DNA of 64,000 nt from CAKZQX01 sp034436755 (GTDB lineage: Bacteria; Chloroflexota; Chloroflexia; Chloroflexales; Chloroflexaceae): assembly GCA_034436755.1 (NCBI GenBank), contig DAOTVB010000113.1, positions 1 through 64,000 of the forward strand, given 5' to 3'. A program made the position numbers and the translations under genes. Within the stretch, counting starts at the first letter, position 1; each line of letters begins with the position of its first letter. Under the pieces are notes generated by a model, which was not told the DNA's origin, did not search any database, and saw only the letters and a program-made list of their open reading frames with translations. Below, one piece after another: positions 1 through 7,375 of the stretch.

Positions 1-695
1 GCATTGCGGTAGACCTGATGCAGCACCCGGTTCAACTCCAGCGGCACATCCGGGTCGGGATAGGTCAGCGGCACCGGCACCACCGGAAGCGCCTCGCGTA
101 GCGCAATCGGCCAGACATCCACCATGGGCCGGCGGTAGGAGCGACTCAGGAAGATGAAGTAGGCCGCTGCGGGCAGGGGCCGCGCCAGCCGGGGGCGCAC
201 CCCACCGCGCAACAGGTCAATCTCCAGCAGATGCACGCCACTCTGAAAGAGTTCCTGCCGCTTCTTCTCGTAGGCCTCCGCCCCATCCACGCCGGGGCGC
301 TTGTTGGCAGGCGAGAGCAGTTCAATCGAGGTCACAAGGATATCATGCGTCACACTGCGGATCTCGATCCGCCCATAGCGGGTAGGGATCTCCATCTGTG
401 CGGGCAGGGTCAGGGGCGCTTCCGCGATGGCAGCCACCGCCGCGCCGCCGACCGTTGGCTCCGGTTCTCTCAATTCGTCGGGCCGCAGGACACCGATGTC
501 GGGCACAATCACCCGGCGGGTCGGGGTGATTTCGATGCTCTCAAGCGTGACATAGGGCGTGATCACCGCGATATAGGTCGGATCGAGTTGCGCCTGGATC
601 TGATCACACATGGCTGCGATCAGGCGTAGATGGACATCCGGCCAGCGACTCGCCAGTTCGAGGTAGGGGTCCATGCCGGGAAAAGGTGGTTCCAT
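1..695 (-). CDS. DUF4058 family protein (3' end beyond window)
   Basis: Read leftward from an ATG at 695, the protein begins MEPPFPGMDPYLE and continues with a conserved WPDVH segment. This N-terminus is characteristic of DUF4058, a family of unknown function common in Cyanobacteria, Chloroflexota and Planctomycetes. A central SIELLSPANKRPG stretch also fits the family and resembles the core of PD-(D/E)XK-like restriction folds, but that fold is only an inference. A GGAAGGAGCC ribosome site lies just upstream (701-710). About 231 codons are visible and the frame runs off the window edge without a stop. It follows the FmdB-type gene on the same strand with a 57-base gap, so co-transcription is possible. 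Function cannot be stated. Confidence 0.8.
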   Translation of the reverse strand, partial: MEPPFPGMDPYLELASRWPDVHLRLIAAMCDQIQAQLDPTYIAVITPYVTLESIEITPTRRVIVPDIGVLRPDELREPEPTVGGAAVAAIAEAPLTLPAQMEIPTRYGRIEIRSVTHDILVTSIELLSPANKRPGVDGAEAYEKKRQELFQSGVHLLEIDLLRGGVRPRLARPLPAAAYFIFLSRSYRRPMVDVWPIALREALPVVPVPLTYPDPDVPLELNRVLHQVYRN

Positions 696-752
696 CGCAC
701 GGCTCCTTCCAGGAGAGCGATGCGGCAGTGGTGCTGCCGCATCCATATCGCC

Positions 753-992
753 TTATTTTGTGGAGCAGCCGCAGGCTCCCTGGCTGCAGCACCCGCCGCC
801 CCCACCAAAATCCTGCGGCTCGGCGACCACGCTATCGCCGCCCTTGCGGTGCGCGGCAAACAGCGAGAAGTGGCGCTGCACCCGGTTGCTGCCACAGGTC
901 GGACAGGACACGGTCGCATCGTCCTGGTTCATCTGGCGCAGCAGGGTAAACTGATCCTGGCATGCGTCACATCCATACTCATACATCGGCAT
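753..992 (-). CDS. FmdB-type zinc ribbon protein
   Basis: A 79-residue protein starting MPMYEYGCDAC. It carries two CxxC pairs (CDAC near residue 8 and CPTC near residue 35), the usual zinc ribbon of the FmdB / putative regulatory protein family. The C-terminus is rich in Gly and Cys (GGGGGCCSQGACGC), which is also common in this family. The ATG at 992 is preceded by AGGTG and fits the family start better than the in-frame ATG 60 bases upstream. The biochemical role of FmdB proteins is poorly defined; a regulatory or metal-binding role is assumed. It is divergent from the MocR-type regulator at 1366, so it could be a target of that regulator. Confidence 0.85.
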   Translation of the reverse strand: MPMYEYGCDACQDQFTLLRQMNQDDATVSCPTCGSNRVQRHFSLFAAHRKGGDSVVAEPQDFGGGGGCCSQGACGCSTK

Positions 993-1046
993 ATAACACC
1001 TCACTGCTCTATGATCTGTTCGATAACCTGGAAAATGTAGACTACA

Positions 1047-1175
1047 CGACATACGCGGTGACGTGTCCTTGCGACGGAGTCATCTCCGGCAGGAGAGTAC
1101 CATGCTGCCGCAGGCGCGTCTACTTTTTGTCCGATCAAACGCCCGGTTTGTATACAGACTGCGTACGTCCTGTAA
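1047..1175. repeat. Nested-palindrome element, copy 1 (short form)
   Basis: A degenerate copy of the window-wide repeat. The left end shows ACGCGGT (1053-1059). A TCTCCGGCAGGAGAG block is followed by GTACCATGCTGCCGCAGGCG, then AAACGCCCGGTTTG, and the right end reads GCGTACGTCCTGTAA. The central long hairpin of the full copies is missing. It sits between the divergent FmdB and MocR genes, upstream of the operator array. Confidence 0.6.
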
Positions 1176-1235
1176 CCCACACCTCCTGATTATACCATGG
1201 CGCATATGCTCGGTTCACCAGAAGCGGCATGCCGG

Positions 1236-1362
1236 CATTGTCCGCCAACATTGGCCCCCATTGTCCATGTCCGGCGGAGCGATTGTCCTGGTATACTGGG
1301 CAACATCGGGAGAAATCGACCGCATAACCAGGACAATCAGGGATAGTCAGCAGGACAATCAG
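1236..1362 (+). promoter_or_regulatory. Phased operator array upstream of the MocR regulator
   Basis: Five copies of ATTGTCC or its complement GGACAAT lie immediately before the gene: forward at 1237, 1260 and 1282, and reverse at 1331 and 1353. Spacings within each group are 22-23 bases, about two helical turns. GATTGTCCTGG (1281-1291) and CCAGGACAATC (1328-1338) form a perfect 11-base inverted pair. CAGGACAATCAG is repeated exactly at 1329-1340 and 1351-1362, ending four bases before the start codon. A TATACT box at 1292-1297 lies between the two groups. Direct and inverted repeats of this kind are expected for autoregulating MocR proteins; binding itself is inferred. Confidence 0.6.
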
Positions 1363-1365
1363 ACC

Positions 1366-2847
1366 ATGCAGATCCAGCTTGATCCGGCGAGCCGTGTGCC
1401 GCTCTATCAGCAACTGGCGAATACCGTGCTCCAGCGCATTCGCAGCGGGGCACTACCACCGGGCACTCGCCTACCCACGGTGCGCCAGTTAGCCCGCCAG
1501 CTCGGTGTCACCCGCCTGACCGTCCATAGTGCCTATGCCGAACTGCAGGCCGATGGTTGGGTTGAGGCAACCGTCGGGCGCGGTACCTTTGTGGCCGAAC
1601 ATGTCGAGGAGTTGCTGGCACCGCCGGAAACCACGCTGGGGCGTGAGGTGACGCCCGCCGGGGTGTTTGCCGATATGCTGCGCAGCACCCAGATCCCCGG
1701 ATTGCTCTCTCTGGCGCGGGCCGATCCGGCCACCGAACTGTTACCGGTGCGCCAGTGGCAGCAGGCCAGCGAGATGGCCCTGACCGCCGGGGGGGCGGCC
1801 CTGATGAGCTACACCACCGCACAGGGGGACATGGTGCTGCGCGCAACCCTGGCCGAACTGCTACGTGAGCGCGGCCTGACCGCCAGCCCTGACGAGATTG
1901 TAATCACCACCGGCGTGACGCAGGGGATCGCGCTGGCAACCGAGATTCTGGCCCCGCCGGGTGCGCTGGTGCTGGTGGAACAACCAACCTACCTGGGCGT
2001 GTTGGGGACGCTGTCAATGCGCGGGTTGCAGATCCGGGGTATTCCCCTCGACGAGGAGGGCCTGCTCATCGAAGCGGTTGAAGCGACGCTGCAGCGCGAA
2101 CGACCGGCATTTCTCTACACCATCCCCGCATTTCAGAATCCCGGCGGTGTCTGTATGAGCCCGGCCCGCCGCACCGCCCTGCTGGATCTGGCCGAGCGTT
2201 ACAACCTCATGATTGTGGAAGATGATATCTACGGGCGGCTCTGCTACGAGGGACCAGCCCCGATCACGCTCAAGGCGGACGACCGTGCCGGGCGGGTGGT
2301 CTACCTGAGCAGCTTCTCCAAGAGCCTGATGCCGGGGCTACGCATCGGCTATGCGCTGGCCGCGCCCGCCCTGGTGGAACGCCTGGTGCAGGCCCGCCAG
2401 GCCCACGACATCTGCTCGCCGCCGCTCCTGCAGCGCGCGCTGGCAACGTTTATTGAGCAGGGCTGGCTGCATGCGCATCATCGGCGAGTGCTACCCCACT
2501 ACCGCGCGCGGCGCGATGCGCTGCTACAGGGGCTGGAGCGCTTTTTCCCGCCCGACATCACCTGGACCCGGCCACGCGGTGGCTTCTCCTGCTGGGTGAA
2601 ACTACCGGCAGGGCTCTCGGTGCGCGATCTCTACCTGAGCGCGATTAACCGGGGCATGGCCTTTACGCCCGGCGAGGTCTTCGGCCTGCTGCCCGATGAT
2701 CAACCGCACCTGCGCCTCTGCTATGGAGCTGAGTCACCCGAGCGCATCACCGATGCAGTTGCGACACTGGGCGGACTGTTGCGCGAAACCCGTACACACC
2801 AGCCGCTGCCCCGCACCAACCTGGGTGACTATGTGCCGCTGGTGTGA
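1366..2847 (+). CDS. MocR/PdxR-type GntR regulator with aminotransferase domain
   Basis: 493 residues from the ATG at 1366. Residues 1-75 form a GntR winged helix (SRVPLYQQLANTVLQRI, LPTVRQLARQLGVTRLTV, GRGTFV). The rest is a fold-type I aminotransferase-like domain with IPAFQNPGG, the pyridoxal-binding aspartate region VEDDIYG, and the Schiff-base lysine in SSFSKSLMPGLRIGY. Family length is about 450-500. Members bind PLP and act as transcription factors, often on vitamin B6, GABA or amino-acid genes; the effector here is not evident. The upstream in-frame ORF extension is rejected because it crosses a repeat and the ATTGTCC operator array. The array suggests autoregulation and perhaps control of the divergent fmdB gene. 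Confidence 0.9.
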   Translation: MQIQLDPASRVPLYQQLANTVLQRIRSGALPPGTRLPTVRQLARQLGVTRLTVHSAYAELQADGWVEATVGRGTFVAEHVEELLAPPETTLGREVTPAGVFADMLRSTQIPGLLSLARADPATELLPVRQWQQASEMALTAGGAALMSYTTAQGDMVLRATLAELLRERGLTASPDEIVITTGVTQGIALATEILAPPGALVLVEQPTYLGVLGTLSMRGLQIRGIPLDEEGLLIEAVEATLQRERPAFLYTIPAFQNPGGVCMSPARRTALLDLAERYNLMIVEDDIYGRLCYEGPAPITLKADDRAGRVVYLSSFSKSLMPGLRIGYALAAPALVERLVQARQAHDICSPPLLQRALATFIEQGWLHAHHRRVLPHYRARRDALLQGLERFFPPDITWTRPRGGFSCWVKLPAGLSVRDLYLSAINRGMAFTPGEVFGLLPDDQPHLRLCYGAESPERITDAVATLGGLLRETRTHQPLPRTNLGDYVPLV

Positions 2848-2861
2848 TACAGTGGTGAGTG

Positions 2862-3061
2862 ACAGAAGTTACGCGGTGCAGTCTGGGCCGGTCTGGTGCC
2901 AGACCCAAACGTCCGATTCGCCTGCGGCAGCATGGTACTCTCTATATCTTTTTCACAAAAATTTTTGCATATTGTGCAAAATTTTTTGTGAAAAGTATGG
3001 GTTCTTCCACCCTGCCGGAGGTGCAATTTCCTGCCGGTTCAGGGACGACGTAACGGATGTG
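2862..3061. repeat. Nested-palindrome element, copy 2 (full length)
   Basis: A 200-base copy whose left end is ACAGAAGTTACGCGGT and whose degenerate right end is GACGACGTAACGGATGTG. Inner arms CGCCTGCGGCAGCATGGTAC and CCACCCTGCCGGAGG flank a long hairpin at 2949-2995 (CTTTTTCACAAAAATTTTTGCA paired with TGCAAAATTTTTTGTGAAAAG). Orientation is opposite to copies 4 and 8. It lies downstream of the MocR gene. Confidence 0.75.
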
Positions 3062-3146
3062 AGTGAAAACAGTGCGAGGTTCCGTGAAGAGAGACCCGAC
3101 CGGTCTTCGGAGATTTGTCTGGTCTGACATCTACAAGGAGGAAAAA

Positions 3147-3674
3147 TTGCTGCGTGTGATCATAGGCATCTGGACCTACTTCATGTTGCTGCGCCGGCTG
3201 CTGCTGGCCCACCTGATGGTTGTGAACGAAGGCTCGCCCACGCCTGAGGCGGCCTTTCCCATCACCGATGTCACCCTGTCCCAGGCATTCTACAGCCGGG
3301 TAGCCGATAGCACCGCGGACTACTACCGCTTCACCGCCGCGCCGGACACCCCGCTACGCATGAGCATGCTCGTCCCGGAAAACCATCACACAGCCGGCTT
3401 CCGCGCGACCATTACGCTGACCGGCCCCGATCTGCCACCGGCGGGCCTGGTCTTGCCGGCGGGGGATGCAGGCAAACGCTTCGGCACCACGGTCTACCGG
3501 CGCACGCATCAGGCCGGGATCGAGCTGGCCGGCGGCAACTACCTGATCGAGATCCGTGGCAGTACCACGGGTGTCTACTGCTTCTGCGTCGGCACCCGCG
3601 AGCCGGACGAGTATGCCGATGCGGCCACCCGCACCCGCGTCCACGAATTGCTGGCGCTTGCGCCGGGGGTGTGA
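3147..3674 (+). CDS. Small exported or membrane-anchored beta-rich protein, unknown function
   Basis: The protein starts at a TTG (3147-3149) placed five bases after a strong AAGGAGG (3135-3141). The longer frame beginning at 3063 lacks such a site and overlaps repeat sequence. About 175 residues. A hydrophobic stretch (RVIIGIWTYFMLL, then LLLAHLMVV) near the N-terminus looks like a signal anchor. The remainder, with phrases such as FYSRVADSTADYYRFTA and LAGGNYLIEIRG, resembles the beta-sandwich of bacterial pre-peptidase C-terminal (PPC) domains, but this is a weak resemblance. No catalytic motif is visible. It stands alone between a repeat and a convergent oxidoreductase gene. Confidence 0.65.
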   Translation: MLRVIIGIWTYFMLLRRLLLAHLMVVNEGSPTPEAAFPITDVTLSQAFYSRVADSTADYYRFTAAPDTPLRMSMLVPENHHTAGFRATITLTGPDLPPAGLVLPAGDAGKRFGTTVYRRTHQAGIELAGGNYLIEIRGSTTGVYCFCVGTREPDEYADAATRTRVHELLALAPGV

Positions 3675-3711
3675 TACTGATTTGTTGTCATAGCCACCGA
3701 GAACACCGAGG
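3674..3711. repeat. Short dispersed repeat (copy A)
   Basis: ATACTGATTTGTTGTCATAG followed by CCACCGAGAACACCGAG matches, inverted and with few changes, the segment at 37737-37774. It lies just after the stop of the preceding gene. Confidence 0.6.
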
Positions 3712-3799
3712 TAATGAGCCGGAACGTACTGCCCCTACGCCCATTGCGCCTGTTACGGCTCACTGCTGTTTTGATGGCAAACTGGTATGCGGCACACCA

Positions 3800-4669
3800 T
3801 CAGGCGGACTCCAGCACCTCCCGCACCACTTCCAGCGCATCGATATGCTCCTGCGGTGAGGTGAACCCCGCCTCCAGCGTGTTGATGCAGAGATGCGTTG
3901 CGCCCAGGTCGCGCCAGGCTGTGGCGTAAGCGATCCACTCATCCTCCGAGATCTGGCCGATACTCAAGGCTCCCTCGATCTCGATGGCGTCGGGGTCGCG
4001 GCCGGCTTCCTGCGCAACGGCACGGATGCGTCCAATCATCGCCTGCGTATCAGCGTCAGGGGGGCGTAGGGGGAACCAGCCATCGGCCATACGCCCGACC
4101 CGTTGCAGCGTTGCCTCGGCATGCCCACCGATCCAGAGCGGAATGGGCTGCTGAACGGGCAGCGGGTTGATGCCGGCATCGTTAACCTGATGCCATCGGC
4201 CCGCGAACGTAACCAGTGGCCGGGTCCAGAGTTCGCGTAGCAGGGCGATCTGCTCCTCACAGCGGGCTCCGCGCGTGTGGAAATCCATGCCCAGTGCCGC
4301 ATACTCGACCGGGTTCCAGCCAACCCCGATGCCCAGCCGCAGCCGGCCACCGCTCAACACATCCAGCTCGGCCGCCTGCTTGGCCACCAGCGCGGTCTGT
4401 CGCTGCGGCAGGATTATCACGCCGGTTGCCAGTTCAACATACCGGGTGATGGCGGCGAGGTAGCTGAGAAGCACAAACGGCTCGTGAAACATATGCTCGT
4501 GGGTGTATGGTCCCCGCCAGTCAGGTCGTGTATCCGTGCCCGCACCCAGCACATGATCAGCCACCAGAATATACTGATAGCCCAACTCCTCAACCGCCTG
4601 AGCATAATCCCGGATAACGACCGGGTCAGCGCCGATCTCAGTCTGGGGAAAGGCTACGCCAACGCGCAT
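3800..4669 (-). CDS. LLM-class (F420-type) flavin oxidoreductase
   Basis: 289 residues with the luciferase-like TIM barrel. The N-terminus MRVGVAFPQTEIG, the YILVADHVLG segment, the conserved ATGVIILPQRQ and LSGGRLRLGIGVGWN, and IPLWIGGHAEATL agree with TIGR03619-type F420-dependent oxidoreductases. Substrate is unknown; use of F420 rather than FMN is inferred from the subfamily look. A strong AAAGGAGGC site precedes the ATG at 4669. It is convergent with the small exported protein gene and divergent from the hydroxyacid dehydrogenase gene at 4867. Confidence 0.88.
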   Translation of the reverse strand: MRVGVAFPQTEIGADPVVIRDYAQAVEELGYQYILVADHVLGAGTDTRPDWRGPYTHEHMFHEPFVLLSYLAAITRYVELATGVIILPQRQTALVAKQAAELDVLSGGRLRLGIGVGWNPVEYAALGMDFHTRGARCEEQIALLRELWTRPLVTFAGRWHQVNDAGINPLPVQQPIPLWIGGHAEATLQRVGRMADGWFPLRPPDADTQAMIGRIRAVAQEAGRDPDAIEIEGALSIGQISEDEWIAYATAWRDLGATHLCINTLEAGFTSPQEHIDALEVVREVLESA

Positions 4670-4866
4670 GGAGCCTCCTTTCGTATGGTTCGCTTGCGGC
4701 TCTTATTGTAGCCGGGATGTTAAGGAAATCAACCGCGCCCGCCGTGCCACCCACACAGCGGGATGGTTCGCCTGTGATACAATATGAGCAGATCCGAGCG
4801 AGGCAATAACCAGAAACGCTATACATCTCTGGAGAAGTAGTTTGAGCAAGGGGGGAGGAAGCGCCA

Positions 4867-5784
4867 GTGAGTAGCGTACCGGTAGGATTCATTGGTCTGG
4901 GTACCATCGGCGAGCCCATGGCCGCAACACTGCTACGGGCCGGGTTCACGTTGACGGTGTGCGGCCACACCAATATGGCCCCAGTGGAAAGATTGCGTGA
5001 ACAGGGCGCCCAGGTAGTCGCCAATCCGCGTGAAGTGGCCGCGGCCAGCAAGATCATTGTCACCTGCGTACCCGATGCGCCCCAGGTTGATGAGGCCTGC
5101 CTGGGGGCGGACGGCATCGTCCAGGGAGCGCAGGCCGGCACGATTGTCATTGACTGCAGCACCATCGCCCCCACCGAATCACAGCGGATTGCGGCGGCAC
5201 TGGCGGAGCATGGCATTCAGATGTTGGATGCGCCGATCAGTGGTGGTCCGGCCCGCGCCGCAACCGGCGAACTGGCGATTATGGTCGGGGGCGCTGACGA
5301 GGTCTTTGCACAGGCCCGCCCGGTGCTCGATGCGCTGGGCGCGAATGTGACCCACGTCGGGCCGAGCGGCATGGGTGAGGTGGTCAAACTGGTGAACAAC
5401 ACCATCCTGGGCAGCCTGATGATCGCCATCGCCGAGGCATTTACCATGGCCGCGAAAGCCGGGGCGGATGCGGCGACTGCGCGTGAGGTGATTATGAAGT
5501 CGGCAGGCGCTAACTTCCTGCTGGATCAGTGGCTCAAGGACCGGATGCTCAAGGATAACTATGATCCCGGTTTCGCCACCACGCTGATGCAAAAAGACCT
5601 GGGGGCCGCCCTGGAAACGGCCAGAGCCCTGGGGGTGCCGATGATGATGACCGGCCTGGCCTATCAACTGTATGAACTGGCCGAGGGACAGGGCTACAAC
5701 AAAGATGACTACTCCGCGATCAGCAAAATCTATCAGGACGCGGCGAATGTCACGATTGCCACGGGTAAGCCCCGGAAGGGATAG
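4867..5784 (+). CDS. garR: Beta-hydroxyacid dehydrogenase, tartronate semialdehyde reductase-like
   Basis: 305 residues from a GTG start preceded by GGGAGGAA. It has the N-terminal dinucleotide-binding motif GFIGLGTIGEPMA, the substrate signature DAPISGGPARAATGELAIMVGG, and GPSGMGEVVKLVNN, which carries the catalytic lysine. These define the 3-hydroxyisobutyrate / 2-hydroxy-3-oxopropionate reductase family. Reduction of tartronate semialdehyde to glycerate is favoured because the next genes are glcD, glcE and glcF. Together they could convert glycolate to glyoxylate and then to glycerate, but no glyoxylate carboligase is present in the window. 3-hydroxyisobutyrate dehydrogenase is the main alternative. 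Confidence 0.85.
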   Translation: MSSVPVGFIGLGTIGEPMAATLLRAGFTLTVCGHTNMAPVERLREQGAQVVANPREVAAASKIIVTCVPDAPQVDEACLGADGIVQGAQAGTIVIDCSTIAPTESQRIAAALAEHGIQMLDAPISGGPARAATGELAIMVGGADEVFAQARPVLDALGANVTHVGPSGMGEVVKLVNNTILGSLMIAIAEAFTMAAKAGADAATAREVIMKSAGANFLLDQWLKDRMLKDNYDPGFATTLMQKDLGAALETARALGVPMMMTGLAYQLYELAEGQGYNKDDYSAISKIYQDAANVTIATGKPRKG

Positions 5785-5795
5785 GGAACAGGGGA

Positions 5796-5900
5796 CAGGG
5801 TTTTCCGGTAGGGACGCGCTTGTGTGCGTCCCTACCCCTGCCGATGCAGTCGCCCCGTCTCTGCGCAGCAGGGTTTTCTGATAGGGACGCGCTTGTGCGC
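5796..5900. repeat. 32-bp imperfect direct repeat with hairpin
   Basis: CAGGGTTTTCCGGTAGGGAC and onward (5796-5827) recurs at 5869-5900 with three differences. The first copy continues into a hairpin GTAGGGACGC / GCGTCCCTAC (5808-5835). The pair fills most of the gap before glcD and may also act as a weak terminator for the preceding gene. Confidence 0.6.
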
Positions 5901-5932
5901 ATCCCCAATCCCTACGAACAAAGGAGCGAGCG

Positions 5933-7309
5933 ATGCATAGCTCACAACTCAATGCCGAGCTGCGGCGTATTCTAGGGCCGCGTGGCGTCATCGATGACCC
6001 GGACGCGCTAATAACCTATGATGCCGATGGCTGCATGATGGATACGCATGCGCCGCAACTGGTGGTGCTGCCCACCAGTACTGAGGAAGTTGTCGCCGTG
6101 ATCAAACTGGCGGCGCAGGCGGGCGTTCCGGTGGTACCCCGGGGCACGGGAACGGGACTGTCCGGCGGCGCAACTCCTATGCAGGGCGGGATTATCATCA
6201 GCACCGCGCGTATGGATCGCGTGCTGGAGGTTGATACCCGCAACAACCGCGTTCGGGTGCAGCCCGGCGTGATCAACTTTGAACTCTCGCAGCAACTCAA
6301 GCCCTACGGCTACCACTACGCGCCCGATCCCTCTTCCCAGAAATCATGTACCATCGGTGGCAATATCGCCAACAACAGCGGCGGCCCGCACTGCCTGAAG
6401 TATGGTACCACGACCAACCATGTGCTGGGGCTGGAGGTGGTGCTCTCCGATGGCAGCGTGATCTGGACCGGCGATGGTACGCCCACGAACGGCGGCTACG
6501 ACCTGACCGGCCTGCTGACCGGCAGCGAGGGCACGCTCGGCATGGTGACGCAGGCATGGCTGCGCATTACCCGCCTGCCCGAGGCGGTGCGGGTGGTGCT
6601 GGCGCTCTTTCCCGACATTGCCAGCGCCTCGGCTACAGTCTCGGATGTGATCGCATGTGGATTGCTGCCGGCGGCACTCGAGATTATGGACCGCCTGGCG
6701 ATCAAGGCCGTCAACGATATGTACAAACTTGGCCTGCCTGACACCGCCGAAGCCGCCCTGATTATCGAGGTGGACGGCGTTGAGGATGGGCTGGACGACC
6801 TGCTTCAGGAAATCGTCGGCATCTGTGAGCGCCATGGTGCGATCAACGTGCGCCCGGCACGCACTCCCGAAGAGCAGACGCAGGTCTGGGCCGCGCGCAA
6901 AAACGCCTTTGGTGCAATGGGCCGGCTGGCCCCGACCTACCATCTGGTGGATACCGTCGTACCCCGTACCCGCCTGCCCTACATGATGGAGCAGGTGGGG
7001 CGCATTGCCCGGAAGTATGATCTGCCTATCGCCAACGTCTTTCATGCCGGTGACGGCAACCTGCACCCGATTATCCTGTTTGACCGCCGTGACCCCGATC
7101 AGAATGAGCGGGCCCACGCCGCCGTAGACGAGGTGTTGCAGATCTCGATTGCCCAGGGTGGTGTGATCAGCGGCGAGCATGGCATCGGGGTAGAGAAGCT
7201 CAACTACATGCCGCTGCTCTTCAGTCCCGATGACCTGGAGGCCATGCGGCGGGTGCAGCGCAGCTTCGACCCGGTTACGCTGCTCAATCCGGGGAAGATC
7301 TTTCCGTAG
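5933..7309 (+). CDS. glcD: Glycolate oxidase FAD-binding subunit GlcD
   Basis: 458 residues. The PCMH-type FAD-binding domain has PRGTGTGLSGGA and QPGVINFELSQQLKPYG, and NIANNSGGPHCLKYGTT. The C-terminal FAD-oxidase domain ends with HAGDGNLHP, GGVISGEHGIGVEK and LNPGKIFP, typical of GlcD and D-lactate dehydrogenases. The start at 5933 has AAAGGAG upstream. Followed by glcE and glcF, so glycolate rather than D-lactate is the likely substrate. Electrons pass to the iron-sulfur subunit GlcF and then to the quinone pool at the inner face of the membrane. Confidence 0.93.
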   Translation: MHSSQLNAELRRILGPRGVIDDPDALITYDADGCMMDTHAPQLVVLPTSTEEVVAVIKLAAQAGVPVVPRGTGTGLSGGATPMQGGIIISTARMDRVLEVDTRNNRVRVQPGVINFELSQQLKPYGYHYAPDPSSQKSCTIGGNIANNSGGPHCLKYGTTTNHVLGLEVVLSDGSVIWTGDGTPTNGGYDLTGLLTGSEGTLGMVTQAWLRITRLPEAVRVVLALFPDIASASATVSDVIACGLLPAALEIMDRLAIKAVNDMYKLGLPDTAEAALIIEVDGVEDGLDDLLQEIVGICERHGAINVRPARTPEEQTQVWAARKNAFGAMGRLAPTYHLVDTVVPRTRLPYMMEQVGRIARKYDLPIANVFHAGDGNLHPIILFDRRDPDQNERAHAAVDEVLQISIAQGGVISGEHGIGVEKLNYMPLLFSPDDLEAMRRVQRSFDPVTLLNPGKIFP

Positions 7310-7313
7310 CGGG

Positions 7314-7362
7314 AAGGACGAAGGACGAAGGACGAAAGACGAAAGACGGAGGACGGAGGACG
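7314..7362. repeat. Heptanucleotide tandem repeat
   Basis: Seven consecutive seven-base units: AAGGACG three times, AAAGACG twice, GAGGACG twice. They lie between glcD and glcE. The last units supply GGAGG-like sequence 16 bases before the glcE start, the only Shine-Dalgarno-like sequence there. Confidence 0.85.
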
Positions 7363-7375
7363 GAACAAACCGCTT

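Noticed and set aside
1063..1365. A longer N-terminus of the MocR gene
   Set aside because: It would translate a repeat remnant and the operator array; the GntR domain starts exactly at 1366.
2862..3061. The hairpins of the palindrome family as simple rho-independent terminators
   Set aside because: Their T runs are inside the stems, flanking arms and ends are conserved over 200 bp, and some copies lie upstream of or between divergent genes. Some may still end transcripts.
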